Source: Rhea pennata
Lineage: Eukaryota > Chordata > Aves > Rheiformes > Rheidae
Direction of reading: 5' to 3'
DNA: 64,000 nt
Assembly: GCF_028389875.1 (NCBI RefSeq)
Contig: NC_084665.1
Span: 97,693,435 to 97,757,434, forward strand
Shown: piece by piece, positions 42,701 through 54,700 of the stretch
Layout: each line of letters begins with the position of its first letter
Position numbering within the stretch: the stretch's first letter is position 1
Program-made: the position numbers and the translations under genes
Notes under the pieces: model-generated
Database searches by the model: none
Seen by the model: only the letters and a program-made list of their open reading frames with translations
Told to the model about the DNA's origin: nothing

Positions 42701-45700
42701 GTAAAGAAGCCCTACAAAAATCCTCAGAGAAATCTGATATTAACATTTCTCTAGCAATAAAGATCTGGTCACAGTTTAAACACTTAAAAAAAAAGAAAGA
42801 TATTGTGAGATCCTTGAACATATGCATTAAACATCGGAAAATGACAGGACCATTTCCTGTACTGTAAGGAATCTCAAAAGCCTCAGAGTATCACTGAAAT
42901 ATCATATTAAAGGTGTTTTTAATCTTGAAGCACACTGCAAATTACATATTGAAAAATGAAAGATTTTTTGGTACCTCCAGGGTGCAGGGAACAAAATAAG
43001 CACTTATCCTACTACAAAACAGTGTGAAAAAAGGGGAAATTTAATGATGCATGCATCTGCCTTGACAAATAACAGTTTTATGGAAAAACAGACAATCTCT
43101 TTTATCTAGAGAGGTTCCCACTCCCCTCATAAACTGTACATAACCTAATTCATATGCTGCTGCAATTGAAGGCATAAGTTGACTCTAGTGAGATCTGAAC
43201 ATGTGGTTCCAGAAAATCTGGGAAAATCCTGCTTAAAATCTGCTACTTGAAGCAGTAAGCCATCTCCTCTCATCTGAAACAAAACCTTTACAATTCCCTG
43301 TTGAACAGTTACTTGCTAATGACAAAGTCATTAAAATCTTCAAAGTGGACAGCTGACGGAAGAAAAAAGCCGATGAGCTGCAAAGGATGTAAAAATGATT
43401 AATTTATAGAAACAGAGCAGCTGGTCTACATTTTGTCAGAAGATTTTTCATTAGGAAATATAACACACCTTAGGATCTTTTAGAGCTTTACAATTGTAAG
43501 AAATGTGATTCTTAGAGACAGATGCTTGCCAGCTCCTGAACAACACCGCTGTTTGTATTTCTTGTTGTAGACCTAACCCTAAAAGGGTTAATGACCCCCT
43601 TTAAATAGGCAGAAAAAAGATTAATAGCCCAGAAGCAGGGAATGAGTTACAATAAATATGATATATATAAAGAAAACCAGACTGGTAGCAGTGAAAGCTG
43701 CTTTCGGGGAGAAAGAGAAACTTGAAGAATATAGAAGGTACAAATACACAATATATACAACTTCAACACGTACAGGTGAAAAGGCACACCAAACACAACA
43801 ACTACATCTCCAGGTAGGAAAATGTCCCTGTTGAGGACAGCATACAAATCTGTGCTTAACTCCTAACACAGCTAACGCATTATAAATGCATTTTCTAAGG
43901 TGATATACTGATTTGGGAAGGATTAAGTATCAGATATATCAGGGAAATCATTCCAGTGATAAAAGTAACTTGAAAGATATGCTTGACAGAAACCTGATTC
44001 TAAAATCTTTATTCAGAATAGAGATTTTAATACTCATCTGGGTGTCACATAAGAAAAATGGACTAAATTCACCTGCTCTTTATAGTTATGCACTTTAACA
44101 GTAAAAGAGATGTCAAATATCCACCAGAATTGACTTGTGATATAAAGCATGAAACACAGTAACCTTTGTATTAAGCAAATATTCCTGCAATAATGTTTAG
44201 TTTGTCTTTGAATGAAGTATGATTTTCTATTCAGATCACATTTTTTTTTCACTCACTGTAGCATCAATTAAGAAAGCTTGGGAGATCTTTGAATCATTAT
44301 GCCTTACAATGGCTGACATTACAATGATTTGAATAAATGATTTGAAAAATCTGTGGTAAGAATTTAAAGGAGAGAATGGTAGTGCTGTCCATGGAATACT
44401 ATCACATGCATTTTTAACTTGTTTCTAGGAAGTGTTGCAAAAAAGTGCTGCAGGATGTTATAGAATTAAGACAATATTTATATTAGTCCATAATATAAGT
44501 GTAAGGACAATTCTTGTAAACTCTAGCAGTTTTTTTTATCTTGTACCTCTCATCTTTCTATTCTACTTGCAGGATCATGATAGGTTAGGTTAGAAAGAAG
44601 AAACATCAAGTGCAGTTTAGAGTGATTGAGTTTAGAAAAGGGGATCCAGTACCTTGTCCTAACAACTAGGTTGTCCAATCTTTTGAGATCTGGCAGGAAA
44701 GAACATGGGAGTAGAGTTTGCAGGGGAGGTAAGACAAATGCAGCAGGATGGGCGATGCAGTAGGGGTGTGACAGGTATGGCCTGGGCCTAAACAGGCATG
44801 CAGAAAGAGAGAAGGCTATACCTTTTGGCCAGATGAAGAATTTGCTATATGGTTTGCAGGGACTGAAACTGCAGCCATTCACAGAATCACAGAATGGTTG
44901 AGGCTGGAAGGGACCTCTGGAGATTGTCTAGTCCAACCCCCCTGCTTGAGCAGGGTCATAGAACATGTCGCACAGGATGGTGTCCAGGCGGGTTTTGAAC
45001 ATTCCAGAGAAGGAGACTTCACAACCTCTTTGACAACCATTCCTATCGTAGATACTTCTTAAACATAAACACACACACACACGTACACCAAATCAAATCT
45101 CCATACCTCATTATAATGCTTGTTCAAGGACTCCAGAATTTCTTTTAGCCCAGAAGGACCCTATATTGAAAAACATGCAGTAAAAGGTCATTTTAACTTA
45201 AATAATGCTTATGCCTACATACCTGGATTCAAACTGCACTAGTCATTTAAAGGGTTTTAGATTGTTCTTTGATCGTAAGTTCATTTTATCTGTATTTCTA
45301 GGTACACAGAAGAAGCACAATCAGTTTCAAAATCCCTGGGCTTTTAAACTCAGCAACTTCTTTCAAAGTAAGTCAGTCAGAAAGAGACAGTAAAGATGGC
45401 ATTTATATTGATTTCAATATGAATCTGTTCTGGTATGATTAGAATCTTTGTTTTGCGGTATTTAGAACTTCTTTTCACTAACTGAAAGCACTAGTTTTGA
45501 TATAGAAGCATCTATTAGTGCCAGTAAACAGTTAGATTTTTAACTTAGAGTACAGAAAGTGAAACTGAGGACTGCCAGAAATCTTTGAATGACTACCTTT
45601 CCACTTTTTATTTGTCATACCAATTTACACTTATAAAATGCCTTTCACGAAGATCTTCAGAAAAGGAGAATAAACTTACTCAAATCTAGGCCTAGAATGG

Positions 45701-48700
45701 ACCCAGATTAAAAAAAAAAAATTACTTGAAGAAAACAAAACATGCTTAAACGTATTCTGCACTAAATCAGGCCTTCAATGAGATTTTCAAGTGCTGTAAA
45801 ACAGAGCATAATACAAAAAGTTGAGTACTTCTTACGAAATTAAACTTAAGTAAAATTAAAATTCACATAGTTTCTCTCTGAAAGTGGAAATTTGCATGTC
45901 ATGCAATAAGAAACATCTGACTACATTAATAAAATATAAATGTACTGGTCTGGATGAGCTGCATTTAACATAAGTAAGGCATAATGACAGCTCTCCTCTT
46001 TTTCTACAGCACTTTACAGTTACAGATAATTTACAGCAGTTTGTAGCTTTTGTATTAGTAGGAAAAGAGTAGCCAGCAAATATGGTCACTAATGATTGCT
46101 GAAGCTGAATAAAGAATATGAAGCTGAATTCCCTTCAGTTTGGAAAAGGGGTTGTTCCTCAAATAAATGGAGTTCATTTATTAGCCAGACATTGTATAGT
46201 TCAAAGAGCCTGTAACCAAAGATACCTCCATATGATATTTCTTTTCTGAGGTGTTGTATTGGGAAAGTACCATCATACTACGTCAGCAGCTAGATGAAAA
46301 ACCTCTAGTTTTTCCAGCAGTAATTCTAATTCAAGTCACTGAATTCTTCCTTTTGAACAAATACCGAACTGACACCCCAGTACAGTGTGAGATATCTTTC
46401 TGGAGATGTTATCTTGGAATAAAACATCAAGAAGAGGCTTTGAACACTTCTGGTTACTTAAAGTCTTTTTGATGGAAGGAATATAATTAAAGTATCTGGC
46501 TGAATTTCAATTAGAAATACTGTATTCTGTCTATGTAAATATTTACTCTGTAACTTTAGACATTTTCACATCAGGTACTAAAAGTTTGGGTGAAATTTTG
46601 GGTAGACACTCCTGAAGTAAAATTTTGCGCAAGTAAATGTCAGCAATGAGTGAAATATAAACTTTTCTATTTTATCACATATTTTAATTTTGCATAATGT
46701 CTTTGTTAAGTGTTTTCAAAGCCTTTAAGACTTTTCAAAGCCTTTAAGACTTTATACATTTTAAATACATATTATACTTACTATACTTACTATTGAAATA
46801 TTGGGATGCTATCACAACAGGAAAGCAGCTTTTCAGAATAATAATCTAGGGAAAATTTCTTCCATGCTAACTGACTTATAAGACACAAGGATTGAAGAAT
46901 GAAAATAACTTCTCACCTATCACAGAAATAGGTCAATGTGAAAATATGATTATTTTCAACTGGATTAGCCTTTGGAGCAACGCTTTTCAGAACCAGAACC
47001 CCTGTCAAAATCAAAGTAGTGGAGCACTAAGACTCCAAAATATTCCTAAAAATATTCAGAAGCCTTCTAACCATTATTTCACCTGGGGATCCAAGGAAAA
47101 TGCTGAAATATTACCTATTCATCTGAGTAAATATAAGCTAAATAACCAATCGCTGTATTTTTCAAAGGATCTCAAGTGTTTGTTTTACTATGTCAGAGAT
47201 GCTATTGTATGAAACACCACACAATTCAGGAAACAAGAAAATTAAGGGATCTACTTGGCTGCAATAGTTTTGTCACATATAGCATTCTTCCTATCTGAGA
47301 ATTCCAGGTTTTAATATGTAAAGAGGAGGCTGCTTTGAACTGAATGTGACAGACAGTCTTTGTTAAGTGATGCTTTTGCATCACGGTACCAGTTGTTAAG
47401 ATCCTAACGATGTAGTGAAGGATTTGTGAAAGCGGTGTGATTCAACTCTGGGAAAATAATAGCTCTCAGGAGTAAGGGAACTCTGACTGTGATTGGAAAG
47501 ACAAAGGACACTGTTACCATGCTGAAATTAAAACAACTGATTTCAGAAAATCATTATTCTCATGAGGACACAGGTTGATAATGGTTTAGAAAGAGCCAAC
47601 CTTACACAAGGAAGACTATGCCTTAGAGATCTTACACTATCACAGATTTTTTAATACATTATTGGGTAGACAATTAGTAGCAAGAAACATCATTGAACAA
47701 GACAGAAGAGGGAGCAAGAGAGACAGCAGATGGTTTCAAAACATGTGACTTGTAACTTACTCTTCTCCAGCACATTCTTTGAGGAGAAAAAAAGGTTCAT
47801 TTTTTTCAAAACATACAATTCCTGCACATATGACCAGGAGTTAAGAGTCACAAGCTCTGCTACCTAAGTCCCAGTAGCAGCAGAGTCAGCAAGCTACTCT
47901 GATGAATTGCTATTACAAGTTTCAGAATTGCCACAATATTAAGTAATTGAGTAAAGAGGATGCTACTAGTTCAGCGATTTGGTTTGCATGACAAAATGAG
48001 GTGGCTAACATCCTGAGGGTAGTATTATTTAGCTCCTACGCAATCACATTTTGAAGCATTTTGACAAAGCTTTTAAATGAGATAAATCTAGAACGGCAAA
48101 AGAGTGTGCTTTGTTTTACGACACCAAAGGTGCCTTCTGCAAGATCCACCTGTTCGGTAAGAGCGCACAGAACAGCAAGCACCATTTCCCCACATACGTA
48201 GAACACCATTCTGCAAAATCCTGCTGGCTCTCCTTATCAGTAAAGCTACTTCCTAGAGCTCCAGTACTTTAAAAAAAGATGAGGAACAGGACCATGGTTT
48301 TGCTTAATCAAAGAGATTACTTCCTAGGGGAAATACTTTTTACTCTGATGGAAACTAACTAGTGAGAGAGAGGCAATCAACAACTCCCCATGGAGTTAGA
48401 AGGTATAAAAAACTAAGATGCTAGTAAAGCCAAACGAAAGGCAAATAAGCAGAAGTTATTAAAAATGATGGATAAAACTGTAAGACCTGGCAGAACATTA
48501 TTGCCTCAAAACAGAACAACGCTGGTGTGTTCCAAGATATAAAAATGAAATCCAAAATACCTCCATCAGGAGTGTGGCAGAGTTAGGAAATATTAACCCC
48601 TTGCGTTTTACTGTGATTACGCTGTTGACAAGAAAAGACAGTGTTACTTAAACATTATCGGATTGAAAATTTGGAAGGCAAGGAAGGAGGAGGCTGCAGC

Positions 48701-51700
48701 CAGTTTATACGCACCTCTGCAGGTGGCATATGAACACTGACAACATCAGTCTCTGTGTTCTAAGCACAAAGAGGACAACATGTTTGGGCCTCAGAAACAC
48801 CGAGGCAAGGTGAAGGAGGATTGCTTCAGAATTGTGGGCCCCATGTCTGAGCTGGATTAGGGATCAGAAATTTGCCACTTCCAGCTAATAACAGAGTATC
48901 ATAAGCATCTGTTGTGTATATCACACAAAATATCACAGCTGCCTCACACTCCCTCTTTGTTCTCCAACACAGGAAGAGACACAAAGCCATAATTTTTTCT
49001 ATTCATTTTATTTTGGAAGTGATTTGTCACTTTATATTTGCACTGAAAAATATGATAAATATAGTCACGATGTTTTGACTGTGATGCTCACTCAATTTTG
49101 TTTTCTAAAGCTAATGGCAGGATTTCTCCTCTGATATCTGTATTAAAAATGGCAATTCAAAACTGGGACTGAGCCATGATGCTGCTGCATGCTTATTAGA
49201 TGTCTCAACTTTAAAGCTGTTATAGTCTAGCAAGAATTCTGTAATGCTGCAAGCAGTCAAAAAATAAGACTTTATCTTCCCTTCTCATTTGCCAGTATGT
49301 CATTCCCTTTACTGTTTTTTCACAAATAAAACTGCTGCAACAATACAATCCAGGAAGGATGGTATTCTGTATCTGCCACCAACCCTGACCTCTCAGATAA
49401 CATTTGTACATCAAATAAATCATTTATGACAAAATGGAAAGCCACCAAGTCACAGTTTTGTAAAACTGACACAACCTCAAAAGAGCCCCAGAACTGCCTT
49501 GCAAATAAGGCAGGCAAGTGGGACTTGGAGCATCTGAGCTGCATCCTTGCCTATGCCACAGGCTTCATGTTACCAGAAGTAAATCATCTCTCTGTTTCAG
49601 TCTTTCTATCTTCAAAAATGGACAGAATACTTCCCTACTTTAATAAACTGTATCTTTTCATCACTCTTTTAAAGTAAGTGAAGTGAAGTGTTCAGTTACT
49701 GCATTGATGAACATCTCTGTTAAGCCTATAAACAAAACCAGTGTTCAACAACAGAAAATGCTTTAACTCTAGAGTGCCTTCCTAAACTCTGGTTTCTTTC
49801 TTCCCTTCCCACTATTTTGTTCCACTGATACCTCTGTATAATAGACTCTCAGTCTCTACAGATGAAAAAGAAGCATTACTACTGGTTTTCAAGAGTGGAA
49901 GCAATGAGATTAACAGGAGTTGAAGAATTATTGTCAAAGCAATTTCTGCCTTTTCAACGAGAATTTTGCACATCTGCCACTTTGGACATTTTTCAAACTT
50001 GCTCCTTTGCAAATACCAATCAAAAGCTCACTTGAGCAGGGTTTGCTTGTTTTTGGTCTGTGTATCAAGTTGTGCAATTGAGGGATCTGAAGCGCAGAGA
50101 GAGTATGGTTGTATGAATAAGAAAAGAACTGAAAATGTGTCCTGATTGTTTTCCAAAATTACAAACAGGTTTCAGATGTTATTTGTGTTAAACAGGCAGG
50201 AACAGAAATACAGGTGCTTAAGAGGAAACAGCTACAAGCTGTGTAATTACTGTGTTTTACAATATCTTTTTCTCTCTTAACTTTTATATTTCATCTCATT
50301 TATGTGAAGATGAGACTGATGAAAAAGTCTACCCATCCTCACAGTCTATGTAGTAAAATGTGTAATGATTAAATTGCTATTTGCTATATATTGCTAAACA
50401 ATAAAGTTGGGATATGTTGGCAGAAAAATAGCAAAGAATACTAGTTTTAAGAGGATGAATAATCTCAATCGCGGTACACTAACCTGTGATTCAGGAGACC
50501 TGAAGTTTTTATTTCCCTGCTTTGCCACAGGCAGCTTCTTCGCCAAGATTATACTTGGCCAAATCACATAGCCTTCATGTTCCCTACCTTAAAAAAACAA
50601 TGATTGTATTTTCCTTCTGCTGCACAGCAACACTGATCAGAGTTCATACCTGTCTCACCCCAGACAACACTATTATATTGGCAGAAGTCTGTAGCACAAC
50701 TCTAGCCTACTACTCTTTTTATATTTTAAACAATCTGATGTTCCACCATAATAAATGGGAATTATTGAGAAGTGGAATTCCTCCAGTCAGAACAGTTCTA
50801 GGGGAGACACTGAAAACTGAAACAGAAGAGATGAAGTTAACCCTTTTCTTCTATCCTGTAGCATACCTATACAGAAACACCCTGCAGCTGGTTAGTGTGA
50901 AAATAAAGAAAAGGGTCATATGCAACTAAAAGCAAAAATAAACTCCACTGAGCACTAAACAGGTTTTGTTAGCTTTGTGCTATCGTCTGTAGTGTTGCAT
51001 TTCATTACCAGTAACACTCACAAATAACAGTGTAATACATAAAGCAGGGCCAGACACCATGCAGATTGGAACTATTTCCCGAGCAGTCAAGTGGCAACCT
51101 ACATGATCTTCTCGCCTTAACAGAGTCAGGCAGCAATGCTACCGTCTTAGACCAGAAAAGTATTTTGGCTGAGTGAAGATTTGAGAGTTGGGCCAAGAAC
51201 AGTTAAAATACTAAGTTCAGACCCTTCCCATAAAATTGGTTTTAAATTTTGAAAAAAAAAATTTTTTTGTTGGAACAGGAATGACTATACCTTATATTTA
51301 TGCAAAAAAGCTACGCTTTGCTGGCAATCCCTTCTGTGTAGCTAAGACCTGTAGGTATTTGTGTTAGCAGTTACTGCAGAAGAAAGCTACCAGTTTAATT
51401 CTTCAGTAAGATCAAAATGCTGTGCTTGTAACCTCACGTCAGTATCCTCCTCTTTTGTTTCATAAAATCAGCATTTTGATTTTTGTCAAAGAATCACGTA
51501 GAGGGAGATAACAGTATGGGAAAGAGGCAATACCTCTTGGGTTAAGACCTAAGAAGAAAATGCAAGTAAGAAAATGTATAAAATGTATTTGAAGACTGCA
51601 GGAATTTTGATTTCAGAACCAGAACATGTAGAACACTTCTGATGCAGCAAGGAATACTGTAATTAACAGAAGCTTTAAACTGCTGTCTGGACTCTTTAAA

Positions 51701-54700
51701 GGGGGAAGGGCTCAGAAAGCACTAGAGGGAGCTGCTGTTCTACTGAAGCCATTCGGATTCCTTGTTTCCAGCATAAATCGTTATGCACTGAAGTGTGACA
51801 AGTGTGAGCACACATCTCAGCTCTCTAGTACTGAAATAACAGAACAACACTCAGAAACAACAGCAGGCAGCAAAGACCAAAACCATGAGTTCTGAACTAG
51901 AAGGGTATAACAGAACATTTTTAAATTGTACAATGTATAATAAACCTTAAAAAAAATGCTCAGAAGAGCTGAAGATCATCATCCAGGGAAACTGATGGAA
52001 ATATTTTTATAATCCATCAGTAAAAATCCTCACCGACTCCTTGACTTTTGTGGGCACAGGCTTTACTCCAAAGGGAAAAATTATTCAACAAAATGAATCC
52101 CTGGAAGAAGATGCATAGAAAGTACCACTTTACCTAAGTAATTTCATGCAATCGATCTACATTTTGACACTGATATAGGTTCTTAACCAAAGATGTGCAG
52201 ATGATGTTAAAGGAATTGAAACTCAGTACAAACATGAATTTTATTGAAAAAAAATCCTCAGAAATTACATTAGAAAAAAAATGATGAACCACTGAGACTG
52301 GCTTAGAAAAGTCAGATTAGCAGCAGATGAAGAAATAAACAAAATCTTAATTGCTGCTGACTTACACCCCTTCCACAAATAGGTATAAAATAATTATTTT
52401 AACTTACAAAAATTCACACTCCTGAGAAGTGTCCAGTTTGACTGTTTCCCCTTTTGAATGTGGTCTCAAAAGCTTCCCCCAACCACTTTTTTTTTTTTTT
52501 TTTTTTTTTTTGGACTGTCTTTTATATCAAATCCCCTGAGCATTGTATCAAATCAACTGTTCAGCAGTTTCTTCCTCAAGGAGGCAGAACGTTCCTGCTG
52601 AAAGTTTCTCTTGTCATTGCTGAGCAGTTGGCTGTTTTACTAATATCTAAATTAAGTACTCCTTTATTAATTTCACACACTCAGGGTGTACTGGAGCTAC
52701 CTTAACAATTAATGACTGACCCTCTTACCTCTCGAATACAGATTTCTTATGTTTCTGAAACAGTAATCAAACATCTACCTCACTTTTTCCAGAACATCTA
52801 ATTTTTAAATGTTAAGGCAATAGGTTAAGCGTTTTGTAACCTATCTACACCAATTTTATGATAGCAGCTACCCCACAGGTGTGATAGTTTTGTTGCTTAA
52901 CTATGGTGATACTGCCAACGCACATTACTGTGTATTCCAGCTTACTGTATGCTTTTTGTATGTGTCATACTCTCAGTCTTGGAAGAGGAATACAAAATGT
53001 TGGTGCAGGCGTATCCAAAATAAGCATTGTATCAGAATAGTTATACTAGAAAAAAATATCTCTAAACAAGATCTAGGCTATGAGTGCTTGAGGAATGCTT
53101 TTGTGATATGTAGCATTTCTATACTGTACCCATACAGAGATCATCATATGGGTGCTGTTATATTGACAAAGTTGAGCTTTACATTGTTATAAGAAAATCT
53201 GAAATAGGTTTCAGTAATAAAAAAGCAGTTTTGCTTCCGCTAGTGATTTCTGGTATGTCTGTGAAAGACCATGCATCTTCACATGCCTGAGCAGCCAGCA
53301 GAGCTCTGATGGCAGAATTCTACAGGGAGAAACAGCTTTATACTGGTTCACATGAAACTGAGTTGGTTAAGTCTAACATTGACCCCTGCTATAGTTAGCC
53401 TTTTTTCTTTTAACGATCATTTTTGGTATTTGCATGAAGATTCTGTATTGTTTCTCTGTTTGGATTCCTGCAGCCTGCATTTTGGCATGAGGATCCCTAA
53501 ACTGTAACTGTACAAAAGACTCAAATATGTAAGGCTTCAATGTTGCTATGTAGAGGAAAAGAGGAAGATAGAGGGATTTTTAACTATTTTGCTTTATGCA
53601 GAATAAATGAAAAACAACATCAACTTCCCTAAGGAATGTGTTTCTAAATACATTTTGCAAGGAAATAGGGAAAAAATATGACACAGAATTGTAAAAGTTG
53701 CACTATTTTGTTTTCAGATAATTATAAGTGACATCTATTTCATTTTATTCATTCCATTTCATGCTGCAGTCCACTATTCTCTTCTCTAGAAATAAGACTA
53801 AAAGTTTCCACTTGCGGTGAGGTTCAAGTAGATTAGTCAAACGGTCTGATGTAGAGGCTACCGGCCTTCATCTATTTCAGGTAAGCTGAAGAAGGAATCA
53901 CAGAACCTGATCTGAAACTAAGAATGGAAAGCAGCAGAAGTTTTCTTTACCTACAAGCAAATGGCGGCTTTGTGTTTCTGCATGATAGCGTGTTTACAAT
54001 ACAATATAAAGGGAATGGTACAAATATGATCAAATCTTCTTCTATCAAAGGCTGCATTCATTCAAGGCCTAAATTGCCCAGACTCACGTCCGACTTCACA
54101 TTTGAAATCATATATCTCTTAAAAGAAAACCCCAAATCCAGAAGGTCTTAGATCTGAACTAAAACATTTAATGCTTCATTAAAAATCCTTTCACAGAGTT
54201 TTCTATTTCTTAATCTTTTAATTCTTCAGTAAACTCATTTGATCTACAGCTGATTGCTCTTTGCAGTGCTTGGTATAATCCTCCCCATCATTCAGACAGT
54301 TGGCACATGCTTCATACGGTCCTTCATCTTTCAGATTACCCCTCTGAGACAGAAATTATCCCACCTTAAACAGAGCATCATGCATTTTGTAAACTGAATG
54401 AATGCACAGTATTCACATTTAGCATATATGGCCAGTCTTTCTTTAAAATGCCAGACAGTTTGTTTCTTCCATTGCAGTTTGTATCTTGTTCTTTCCATCC
54501 TATAACCCTGTATTGGTTTGTGCAGTCTCTTATTTGTGGCTCCAGCTCTTTCGCCTTTGCTCTATCAGAAGGCTGGGAGTGTTAGCTTTTTGACACAGCA
54601 TGGCGAACACTGATCTATTGTTTTCAAGTATAATTATTATTAGATAATCTGATATAAATGCTAACAAAATTCATCATCCTAGGTTGGAGTGAAAATTTCC

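Larger units (their letters stand above)
40434..45106 (-). other. COL19A1 intron (exons b-c)
   Basis: 4673 bp. It holds MIR-like relics (41228-41345, 41455-41530), a CR1 fragment (44879-45050), an AC stretch (45069-45082) and a 15-bp palindrome at about 43574-43588 (AACCCTAAAAGGGTT). No other exon was found. Confidence 0.84.

Noticed and set aside
50522..50929. 135-codon plus-strand ORF
   Set aside because: Starts within a probable MIR relic, no domain recognised, intronic.
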